Below are positions 42,979 through 49,691 of a stretch of 64,000 bases of DNA, one piece after another. Below the pieces are notes generated by a model. The model was given only the letters and a program-made list of their open reading frames with translations. It did no database searches and was not told the origin of the DNA. Made by a program: the position numbers and the translations under genes. Where the stretch lies: contig JBLHLT010000005.1 of assembly GCA_047621325.1 (NCBI GenBank), positions 124,001 to 188,000 of the forward strand, read 5' to 3'. The stretch's first letter is position 1. Each line of letters begins with the position of its first letter. The DNA comes from Bermanella sp047621325 (lineage in GTDB: Bacteria; Pseudomonadota; Gammaproteobacteria; Pseudomonadales; Oceanobacteraceae).

Positions 42979-43383
42979 ATTTATTATTACTGCCGCGCTA
43001 ACAAAACAAATTGTTGATATAAATATGCCTATTAATGGCACCTTGAACCAATATGCTTTAGCCAAGATAAGATAAAACATAGCAATTAACGCTGGCAAAA
43101 TAGAAAACCAAATAGATTGTTGGATTATCTCGTAATGTGACCAACTTAAAGGAATATATAAACCCGCTAACATCATACAACCAAGACTGTGGCTCGCATT
43201 AAAACCAACCCAAGCTTTCCATATTGAAGTGTCTTTTGTTAATACTAATGATGTCCCCTTCATTGCTGAAGTAACCGAGGCATCATACGCGTCAAACTTG
43301 CTGGTAAAAAATGTTAAAAACAAATGAATTGCACCAAGGATACCCAATATTGAAGCCCCTGCAATTATTAAAATCTGCCCCAT
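42973..43383 (-). CDS. Cassette gene: four-helix membrane protein
   Basis: 136 residues with four hydrophobic helices (ILIIAGASILGILGAIHLFLTFF; ASHSLGCMMLAGLYIPL; IWFSILPALIAMFYLILAKAYW; VPLIGIFISTICFVSAAVI). It looks like the LIC_13387-type uncharacterised membrane proteins often seen in integron arrays (tentative). A strong AGGAG lies 8 nt before ATG 43383, itself 21 nt after an attC site. The stop codon lies inside a truncated attC core. Confidence 0.8.
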   Translation of the reverse strand: MGQILIIAGASILGILGAIHLFLTFFTSKFDAYDASVTSAMKGTSLVLTKDTSIWKAWVGFNASHSLGCMMLAGLYIPLSWSHYEIIQQSIWFSILPALIAMFYLILAKAYWFKVPLIGIFISTICFVSAAVIINT

Positions 43384-43404
43384 GGTTTGACTCCTATTGC
43401 GAAC

Positions 43405-43504
43405 ACATAACGCCTAAATAACAGGCAAAAAATAGTTGGCTAAAATAAGCGACGAAGGAGCAAAAGCCAACTGTTTTTTGTCCTTGTTGATTTTCTTGTT
43501 AGAT
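43405..43504 (-). other. attC recombination site (100 bp)
   Basis: Read on the minus strand it starts with ATCTAAC (RYYYAAC) and ends with GTTATGT. Arms GGACAAAAAACAGTTGGCT and AGCCAACTATTTTTTGCC pair with few mismatches; outer unpaired spacers follow the AAC/GTT cores, as in attC sites. It resembles the site at 45845-45948 over its whole length, including the AGTTGGCT(A/T)-rich inner arm. It separates two cassette genes. Confidence 0.85.
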
Positions 43505-43510
43505 TTTTAT

Positions 43511-45820
43511 TTAAACAGTTAATCCCTTGAAACTACATATGTATTTTACAAAAAGATCTGCGATATAATGAGCTTTATTGAATAAAACATACCTTTCCTT
43601 TTCACTAGGCACATCGCCATGGGCTCTATCATTTCTCTCTTCCCTAAGTGTATTTAAATGATGCCCTTTTGTCACAACCCCTTCACGCACAACGCAGTTA
43701 ATCATCATAAACAGTTTTGAAAGATCTTTTGAGGTCACATTCATTTTCCCAAGTTCTTTTTGTTGTTTCAAGTATGCTTTAAGTGATGTCTCAAATAATA
43801 ACCCAAGCTCATATAGAGCAATATCAACATTGTCGAGGGTCAACATATCTAATGGCCTTTTCAATGCACTTATAATTAAGCTATTTGATGTATATTGCTC
43901 TACATCAATTTTTATTGTGTCAACAGTTTCTTGATGAGAGTACACAGCATAATATTTTTTATTTTCTTGATATTGAGTAATATCTTTCATTTTATCTAGG
44001 TACTGATAAAACGTAGGTTTTTTACAATCAATAACTTTGATGACCTCGGCATATAAGTCCCCTTTAATGACAGGAATATTAGGTTGCTCAAATAAAATAG
44101 CTCTAACTTCTGCCTGAACACAATCACGAAGAAGCACTCGTTCTTTTTTTGGTTTGATTAAATCCAAGTTCGAACAAGATACAAGCTTAGATCTTTTGCC
44201 ACTTTGTGAATTAATTTCTAATCCAGGCGTAACAAGTAACTTTTGTCGAATACTAGCTTCAGAAAGCTTTGTCGTTGTCACAAGTGATTTAATCAAGCAG
44301 GATAAATTAATAGGATTTGAGTTTAATAAAATATCCTTAATAGCAATTGTGAATTCTAATTCAGATACACTTCTGTTTACTTGTCTTTTTTGTGCCGCAG
44401 GTAAGCGCCATGCATTTAATGCAAACTCATTATCTCCAACTCTAGTAAATAATTTTTTATCATTTAGGTAAACTTTTAATGATTTAACTGCTGCATCGGG
44501 TCGAATATCTTTAATTTTTTCTTCTATTTGAGAAAATTTTAGAGGTTTACCAGATTGGTGAAATACTTTTTCAATTGCTTGCACAATAGTTAGATTTGTA
44601 GAGTTTTCCCACGTTGTGAGTGCCCATTCCCCACTTTTCCCAATGGGAGAAAATCGGTTATCTGCAACAATCTGGTTTTTCAAATTAGTTTCTAAAACGG
44701 GAATGAAATTACTATTAGACTTACATAATAAATTGATTTCTTGGTTTATTTTTGAAAAGTGCATAGGTTTTTTGTGGGATTCTAAGACTCTATATGCTTT
44801 ATCTGCTGCACTTCTCAATCTTGAAAATTTGACTGTAACAACGTCACCATCATAATCGATATCTTCTATTGAAGATAACGCAATAGAAATTGACTGATTA
44901 AGAGTTTTAGAAGAGCTTTTTAATTTTTTCTTAACTAAAACAGTCAAATCAAAAATAGGAATAGGATTTACAGTGTCATAAATAACATCTAATGCTTGGA
45001 ATATTCTCTCAAGATCTTTCTTTTTATAATTTATTGACTGAATCCAAGATTCTGTTATTTTTCCTCTAAAGTCGGTAATTTTTCTAGGTATTTTGATATA
45101 GCCAAACACTTCCATAAATAGGTCAAAATATTCTTTTGGGAGTATTTCATTAAATTTATCATACAGAACGCGTTCGGCATCGGTTCTCTGCAGAATGGGA
45201 TTAAAATTTCCAAAGCGCTCTAAGACATCATTAAAATTTTCTATAAGGATAGAGCATATTTTCCATCCTTTGGTTTTAAGCTCCCCCGTCAATAACAAAG
45301 CTAACTGCTTTATTATATTTGATTCTATTTGACGTATCCGTTCTCTGCTCACATCATAGAAAGTGCCTAAATCTTCTAAGGTATATTGCTTATTTTCGTT
45401 AAGACCGAATCTTTTATTTATAATATCTATATCACGATCATAACTCTTCTTATGCTTTTCAGTTAAATATAATTCAATAATCGCAGGGAAAGCTTCAACA
45501 AGATTACCTTTTGCAGAAGATAAAAACTCATCACGACCATCTATAAGCTTTTTAAATTCGCATTCTGTCGCTTTCTCTACAATTTGGATAAATAACTTTA
45601 TAGAGGAGTTACTATCTACAATTGTTTTTTCTCCAATGCCTTCCATAGTAGGGAAATTTTTAAATATTATTGAAATAGCTTCGTAACTATTTTTTGCATT
45701 CTGAGCTTTGACTATATTAACTGCTCTTTTAGGCAAACCTATCGATTCAACAGGAATTTTTTCAGCCCTATTAACAAAAGTTGTTGAAAAGTATTCCTTG
45801 TCTATATTCTCAATTAACAT
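43511..45820 (-). CDS. Cassette gene: alpha-CTD-like / sigma region-4-like / HARE-HTH / HEPN-like protein
   Basis: 769 residues, AT-rich, no membrane segments. Residues 20-68 (IGLPKRAVNIVKAQNAKNSYEAI...GIGEKT) resemble the RNA polymerase alpha C-terminal domain. Residues 143-173 contain a sigma70 region-4 HTH (YTLEDLGTFYDVSRERIRQIE). Residues 335-403 and 407-471 look like HARE-type winged helices (KAYRVLESHKKPMHFSKI...GEWALTTW; QAIEKVFHQSGKPLKFSQIEEKI), perhaps with a third at 485-550. Residues 645-765 are helical and carry RNDRAH (R729-H734), the R-x4-H signature of HEPN ribonucleases. Parts of the transcription machinery fused to a probable RNase suggest a defence protein that senses altered polymerase; this is inference. 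The start ATG 45820 follows GGATGTATGT. Confidence 0.85.
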   Translation of the reverse strand: MLIENIDKEYFSTTFVNRAEKIPVESIGLPKRAVNIVKAQNAKNSYEAISIIFKNFPTMEGIGEKTIVDSNSSIKLFIQIVEKATECEFKKLIDGRDEFLSSAKGNLVEAFPAIIELYLTEKHKKSYDRDIDIINKRFGLNENKQYTLEDLGTFYDVSRERIRQIESNIIKQLALLLTGELKTKGWKICSILIENFNDVLERFGNFNPILQRTDAERVLYDKFNEILPKEYFDLFMEVFGYIKIPRKITDFRGKITESWIQSINYKKKDLERIFQALDVIYDTVNPIPIFDLTVLVKKKLKSSSKTLNQSISIALSSIEDIDYDGDVVTVKFSRLRSAADKAYRVLESHKKPMHFSKINQEINLLCKSNSNFIPVLETNLKNQIVADNRFSPIGKSGEWALTTWENSTNLTIVQAIEKVFHQSGKPLKFSQIEEKIKDIRPDAAVKSLKVYLNDKKLFTRVGDNEFALNAWRLPAAQKRQVNRSVSELEFTIAIKDILLNSNPINLSCLIKSLVTTTKLSEASIRQKLLVTPGLEINSQSGKRSKLVSCSNLDLIKPKKERVLLRDCVQAEVRAILFEQPNIPVIKGDLYAEVIKVIDCKKPTFYQYLDKMKDITQYQENKKYYAVYSHQETVDTIKIDVEQYTSNSLIISALKRPLDMLTLDNVDIALYELGLLFETSLKAYLKQQKELGKMNVTSKDLSKLFMMINCVVREGVVTKGHHLNTLREERNDRAHGDVPSEKERYVLFNKAHYIADLFVKYICSFKGLTV

Positions 45821-45844
45821 ACATACATCCAGTTATGTTTAAAA

Positions 45845-45948
45845 ATCTAACGCCCACTTAAGGGGCAAAATAGAGTTGGCTAAAATAGGTGAACGTAGTG
45901 AACAAAACAGCCAACTTTATTTTGTCCCTCTTTAAGTTCTTGTTATGT
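45845..45948 (-). other. attC recombination site (104 bp)
   Basis: Minus strand: starts ACATAAC, ends GCGTTAGAT (GTTRRRY core GTTAGAT). Arms GGGACAAAATAAAGTTGGCT and AGCCAACTCTATTTTGCCCC pair almost completely; AACTTAA/TTAAGTG forms the outer helix beyond an unpaired spacer. The inner loop has the same character as the site at 43405. It lies between the 769-residue gene and the 96-residue gene. Confidence 0.88.
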
Positions 45949-45953
45949 TTTAC

Positions 45954-46244
45954 TTATATACCACTATGAGATGCAATCAAAATAGTAAATGCTATAGAGA
46001 AAACACCAAATATTAGTAACGTTTTAATTAATGCCATTGTGTGATTTTGCCAACCTTTTAACTTAAATGACCGAACCCAAGTTAAGACAATTGCGACTAA
46101 GAAAAATGCCAAAGCCAAATATATAATATAACGACCAAATGAAAAATAATAATGACCCGTACTGGGATTGAAAAGTAGCGCAGTAGTTACTGTACATAAC
46201 GCGAAACCTAAAAAACCGAAAAACTTATCAAGCCTATAATCCAT
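45954..46244 (-). CDS. Cassette gene: small three-helix membrane protein
   Basis: 96 residues from ATG 46244 (MDYRLDKFFGFLGFALCTV), which has GAGAG 8 nt upstream. Three hydrophobic helices are predicted (GFLGFALCTVTTALLF; YIIYLALAFFLVAIVLTWV; LLIFGVFSIAFTILIASHS). The frame continues upstream through the attC core to 46286, but those codons are recombination-site sequence. Function unknown. It occupies a whole cassette between two attC sites. Confidence 0.78.
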   Translation of the reverse strand: MDYRLDKFFGFLGFALCTVTTALLFNPSTGHYYFSFGRYIIYLALAFFLVAIVLTWVRSFKLKGWQNHTMALIKTLLIFGVFSIAFTILIASHSGI

Positions 46245-46261
46245 CACAAAACTCTCGTAAA

Positions 46262-46367
46262 ACATAACGCTCGGCTCACCGAGCAAATTTTTGATGGCGG
46301 TTTTTGTGCGTATTTTTGCACAAAAAAGTGACAGCGGAAATTTGTCCGTTGCAGCCGCTTGTTATGG
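46262..46367 (-). other. attC recombination site (106 bp)
   Basis: Minus strand: CCATAACAAGCGGCTGC...GAGCCGAGCGTTATGT. Helices CGGCT/AGCCG and CAAATTT/AAATTTG flank bulges, with a terminal TTTTTTGTGC/GCACAAAAA stem. The sequence is distinct from the other two sites but has the same architecture, as expected when cassettes come from different sources. Confidence 0.9.
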
Positions 46368-46369
46368 CT

Positions 46370-46951
46370 TTACTCTTCATTCTTAACTGGCTTAAGTCCC
46401 ATGAATCCTGCATTTTTTGGAGGAGGATTATCATTTGTGTAATACCACCTTGAATCAGGAACCCAGTTTCGTGTCTCCCTTTGCTCCTTAGCAACCCATT
46501 CAGGTCGGTAGTACAGCCTAAGCACAATACAAACTATCGCATTTACAAGCCTAAATCGTGCTGTATTAGTTGGATGATCACTTCCTTCTGGCAAAGAGGA
46601 CTTAAGGCTTGTACATAGCCCTTTTATTCTTTCATCTTCAAATGATAAGCCGTGTCGTACGTGTGCAAACTCATTTCTTATTTTTCGAATTAGACCAATC
46701 TCTTGGTACTCAAATTGATCAATTAATCCAAGGGCATAAGTTAATTCAATTCTTGCAGAAAGAGCTCCCAATGGAGCGTTAGCATCACTTAGTAATTTTT
46801 TTGTTGCTTTAGATTTTATAAAGTATGACTCAAGCGTTTTGGAAAGTTTCTCATCAATAAGAGCTGCACCAACTAAAGGCAACCCTCTATCAGTTTCACT
46901 TTGAAGTTCCTTTACAAAGCTTGCTAAGTCTTCAGCATGCTCTACTAGCAT
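46370..46951 (-). CDS. Cassette gene: MltR-like protein with R-x4-H motif
   Basis: 193 residues resembling the mannitol-repressor (MltR/YggD) family in LPLVGAALIDEKLSKTLESYFI and LSARIELTYALGLID...IGLIRKIRNEFAH. RNEFAH (R92-H97) matches the R-x4-H signature of HEPN-type ribonucleases, suggesting a toxin or RNA-cleaving role in place of mannitol control; no mannitol genes are nearby. AGGAG lies 6 nt before ATG 46951. The stop is 2 nt from the attC core. Confidence 0.82.
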   Translation of the reverse strand: MLVEHAEDLASFVKELQSETDRGLPLVGAALIDEKLSKTLESYFIKSKATKKLLSDANAPLGALSARIELTYALGLIDQFEYQEIGLIRKIRNEFAHVRHGLSFEDERIKGLCTSLKSSLPEGSDHPTNTARFRLVNAIVCIVLRLYYRPEWVAKEQRETRNWVPDSRWYYTNDNPPPKNAGFMGLKPVKNEE

Positions 46952-46966
46952 TTAACTCTCCTGACG

Positions 46967-47132
46967 CCATAACATTTTAATCGTGCGCGTGCTCATTTTT
47001 GCAGTTTCTATAACTACTCAAAAATAACGAAAAAATTACATTAAAACAGCAACTTACAAGTACTTTAACACCAATCATATTTGTAAAAACGAGCGCGCAA
47101 AATAATTTAAAAATAACGGGGTCTCGTTATTT
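46967..47132 (-). other. attC-like structure upstream of the first cassette gene
   Basis: Core-like CCATAAC (46967-46973 on the plus strand) and GTTATTT (47126-47132) bound a 166-bp stretch whose arms GTGCGCGTGCTCATTTTT and AAAAACGAGCGCGC pair partly. The outer arms are unequal in length, so this is a weaker call: it may be a longer attC, a decayed one, or an attachment site of the array's start. Confidence 0.4.
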
Positions 47133-47430
47133 CGGTTGTTGTTTTTGTAAGCCCATGAATTTAAAGCATTTTCGATTTATTAACTAGGTGAAAACGAGCC
47201 TTATTGTCAAATTTTTCAAGCGCAGTTTCCTTAAAAAGGCCAAAAACCAAAATAATCTGTTTATATACACTACTTTCACTGCGGCTAATGTGACCACTAG
47301 AAAACACCAAACAAAGTTTTGGTGCGCTTTTTTAAAATACTTAATCAAGTAATTTGCTCGCATTGCTTAGTGTGTTTTCACTGACGGGTTGGAGTTCGTA
47401 TTAATTTATGCCGGTATATTTGAAGAGCAA
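47133..47430. other. Non-coding stretch with a plus-strand terminator-like hairpin
   Basis: No gene of useful length on either strand. CACCAAA/TTTTGGTG (47305-47324) with CGCTTTTTT after it looks like a plus-strand rho-independent terminator with no gene before it. It could be a non-coding cassette or a decayed remnant between the array and the IS element. Confidence 0.45.
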
Positions 47431-47476
47431 TTCACTCGCTGCGCTCACGGGGCACTCTGGGTGCGAGTTCGTACAG
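47431..47476. repeat. Dispersed palindromic repeat, copy A
   Basis: CACTCGCTGCGCTCACGGGG followed by CACTCTGGGTGCGAGTTCG. The last 18 bases (47459-47476, GGGTGCGAGTTCGTACAG) are the exact reverse complement of 51785-51802, and the first part matches the element at 51895-51974. Confidence 0.75.
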
Positions 47477-47535
47477 TATATTAGCTGAAATAAAAACAAC
47501 ATTAGTAAAATCAAACCCAATCCCCACAAAAAAGC

Positions 47536-47546
47536 CCGCATAAGCG
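47536..47546. repeat. Left target-site duplication of the IS4-type element
   Basis: CCGCATAAGCG, identical to 48969-48979, directly abutting the left inverted repeat. Confidence 0.9.
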
Positions 47547-47585
47547 CAATGCTGTTCACTTAAGCATTTCAAAGCATAAAAAGTT

Positions 47586-47620
47586 AAAATCCAGCTTCTA
47601 AATAGACGCTGGATTTTTTT
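47586..47620 (+). terminator. Terminator-like hairpin in the IS leader, abutting the transposase start
   Basis: AAATCCAGC pairs with GCTGGATTT around a 12-nt loop, and the T-run (seven T) ends at the base before the transposase ATG. It would stop transcripts entering from outside and leaves no room for a Shine-Dalgarno sequence. Confidence 0.8.
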
Positions 47621-48955
47621 ATGCCTCTCCACCAAACATTACTGGAAATTGACGATTTACATCAGTTTTCTGATACCTCAACTTTTACTCAAAATATTCC
47701 TGTTGAATGGATTGAATCTGCACTTACTCTTACTTCTAAAGCAATGATTCGTCGACGTCGCCTTCCCAGTGATCAAGTGCTTTGGCTAGTGATAGGCATG
47801 GCTCTCTTTAGAGAAGAAAACATTGGAGAGGTAGCAAGGCGACTTAACATTTGCTCCCAAGATCTTGCTGGCGAAAGTCTCCTTGCGAAAAGTGGTGTTT
47901 CAAATGCAAGGCAGCGACTGGGTTCAGAACCACTGCAGTGGCTATTTGAAAAAACAGGGAACCACTGGGGTCAAGAACGATACACAGATGATGACTGGAA
48001 TGGGTTACAAGTTATGGCCATTGATGGCGCACTATTTAGAACTCAAGATACCCCAGAATTACGAGAGCACTTTGGTTCAGGCAATACCAGTACAGCTAGA
48101 CAAACCCCTTATCCGGTTATGAGGATGGTTGCATTAATGAATGCCCGATCTCACCTTATTCTGGATGCTGAAATCGCACCTTATCGATCGAGTGAAATCA
48201 GGTTGGCAGAAGGCATCATTAATAAAATCCCAAATCATTCAATTACGCTACTAGATAAGGGGTTCTGGAGCGCTGATTTACTCATCAGCTTACAAGAATC
48301 TGGACCAGCCAAACACTGGATGGTACCTGCTCGTAAGAATGCTGTGTATGAAGAAATTGAACGATATAACGAGCAAGATCGATTGGTGCAAATGAAGGTA
48401 TCGCCTCAAGCACGTAAACGGAATCCCAGCCTACCTGAAACTTGGCAAGTTCGAGCGGTTAGTTATGAAGTAAACGGTACAGAAAAAACTGTTTTTACGT
48501 CGTTGCCATATGCTCAATATCCAACGGATCAGCTGGTTAATCTTTATCACGAGCGCTGGGAAATTGAACTAGGGTTTAGAGACATTAAAAGCTCAATGCT
48601 CAATAACGCAATGACACTTCGAAGCAAAAAAGTAGACTTGGTATATCAAGAGGCATGGGGGATATTGCTTGCTTACAACGTCATTAGAAGGGAGGCTAGT
48701 CAGGCCGCTGAAGCCTTTGAGCGGTTACCGAGTGACATCAGTTTTAAAGCGGCTTACGGAGTGATCGCATCTGAATTAATTATAATGGCGGGAGCGGATT
48801 CAACATCGAAAACGGGAAGAAGGTTAGGAGATTTAAGGTCAGGAGTAGCCAGTTTGTGTATCAAAAGTAAGCCTCGCCCATCAAGACCAAGGATGGTCAA
48901 AATGAGCAAGACAAGATACCCAATAAATAAGAAAGCTGCTCCCTTAAAACCTTAA
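47621..48955 (+). CDS. IS4-family transposase
   Basis: 444 residues (IS4 transposase of E. coli is 442). The DDE catalytic residues are in place: first Asp in VMAIDGALFRTQDT, second in TLLDKGFWSADLL, and the IS4 signature Y-(2)-R-(3)-E-(6)-K in YHERWEIELGFRDIKSS. The N-terminal DNA-binding region includes RRRRLPSDQVLWLVIGMALFREENIGEVARRL. The stop codon lies within the right inverted repeat. It appears functional, with no frameshift. Confidence 0.95.
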   Translation: MPLHQTLLEIDDLHQFSDTSTFTQNIPVEWIESALTLTSKAMIRRRRLPSDQVLWLVIGMALFREENIGEVARRLNICSQDLAGESLLAKSGVSNARQRLGSEPLQWLFEKTGNHWGQERYTDDDWNGLQVMAIDGALFRTQDTPELREHFGSGNTSTARQTPYPVMRMVALMNARSHLILDAEIAPYRSSEIRLAEGIINKIPNHSITLLDKGFWSADLLISLQESGPAKHWMVPARKNAVYEEIERYNEQDRLVQMKVSPQARKRNPSLPETWQVRAVSYEVNGTEKTVFTSLPYAQYPTDQLVNLYHERWEIELGFRDIKSSMLNNAMTLRSKKVDLVYQEAWGILLAYNVIRREASQAAEAFERLPSDISFKAAYGVIASELIIMAGADSTSKTGRRLGDLRSGVASLCIKSKPRPSRPRMVKMSKTRYPINKKAAPLKP

Positions 48956-48968
48956 GTGAACAGCATTG

Positions 48969-48979
48969 CCGCATAAGCG
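48969..48979. repeat. Right target-site duplication of the IS4-type element
   Basis: CCGCATAAGCG, matching 47536-47546. With the next bases GGC it forms the remaining half of the dcd terminator palindrome. Confidence 0.9.
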
Positions 48980-49028
48980 GGCTATTTGTTTTAGCAATTA
49001 AGCTATTTAATTCATCAAACCAAACGGG

Positions 49029-49610
49029 TTAATCATCACCCATACGCGATGAGATGGCACCTTGCTGATTGCGATATTTTGCATTTTCGCGCAGGCGATA
49101 TGGGCGTTGTGCTGGGCTTGATAACGTCTCGAACGATAACGCACAAATAATCATCTCTGGGCGCAAGGCTAATGGCATTTTGCCTAGGTTGTAGAATTCT
49201 AAAACCACCTGCCCTTTCCAACCGGGGTCGATGCGCCCTGCTGTTACGTGCACCATTAAACCCAAACGAGCTAAACTTGAGCGACCATCTAACCAGCCAA
49301 CTAAGTCGTCCGGAATCTCTACCGCTTCTAAAGTGGACCCCAATACTAGCTCACCTGGGTGAATAAAGAGGGCATCATCACCTTCTATAATAATTTCTTT
49401 GCCCATCACGCGGTCGATGTTTTTGTTTAGCTCATCACGATCGCCGGATAAATCCAAAAACGGTACCGAGTTATTGCTAAATACACGAAAGCTATTTGCC
49501 AAACGTAAATCAACGCTGATGCCCGAAATGGCCTTTTGCTCCGGTTGCGGAGTCAATTTAATATGGCCACTTTCTAGTGCCGCTTCGATATCACTATCAC
49601 TTAAACGCAT
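49029..49610 (-). CDS. dcd: dCTP deaminase
   Basis: 193 residues, same length as E. coli Dcd, which deaminates dCTP to dUTP for dTMP synthesis. Family segments: MRLSDSDIEAALESGHIKLTPQP, ISVDLRLANSFRVF, the catalytic HPGELVLGSTLEAVEIPDDLVGWLDGRSSLARLGL (Glu in VVLEFYNLGK) and HVTAGRIDPGWKG. Its own terminator downstream has been split by the IS4-type element, so transcripts may now run into the element antisense to the transposase. Confidence 0.96.
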   Translation of the reverse strand: MRLSDSDIEAALESGHIKLTPQPEQKAISGISVDLRLANSFRVFSNNSVPFLDLSGDRDELNKNIDRVMGKEIIIEGDDALFIHPGELVLGSTLEAVEIPDDLVGWLDGRSSLARLGLMVHVTAGRIDPGWKGQVVLEFYNLGKMPLALRPEMIICALSFETLSSPAQRPYRLRENAKYRNQQGAISSRMGDD

Positions 49611-49691
49611 GCAAAGCCTACAAACTTAGTTACAATTGGGGCGGATTCTAGCAGATTCTATAAACCCAGTAACAGGTAATCCCCCTTTATT

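Larger units (their letters stand above)
47547..48968 (+). mobile_element. IS4-type insertion sequence, complete
   Basis: 1422 bp bounded by perfect 18-bp inverted repeats CAATGCTGTTCACTTAAG (47547-47564) and its complement (48951-48968), flanked by an 11-bp target duplication. The ends resemble E. coli IS4 (about 1426 bp, 18-bp ends, 11-13-bp duplications). It carries one intact transposase gene. The exact duplication and intact gene point to a recent insertion. Removing it and one duplication copy restores GCCCGCATAAGCGGGC, the hairpin of the dcd terminator. Confidence 0.95.

Noticed and set aside
47133..47535. Search for an integron integrase or attI next to the array
   Set aside because: No open frame of tyrosine-recombinase size or motif occurs here or elsewhere in the window.
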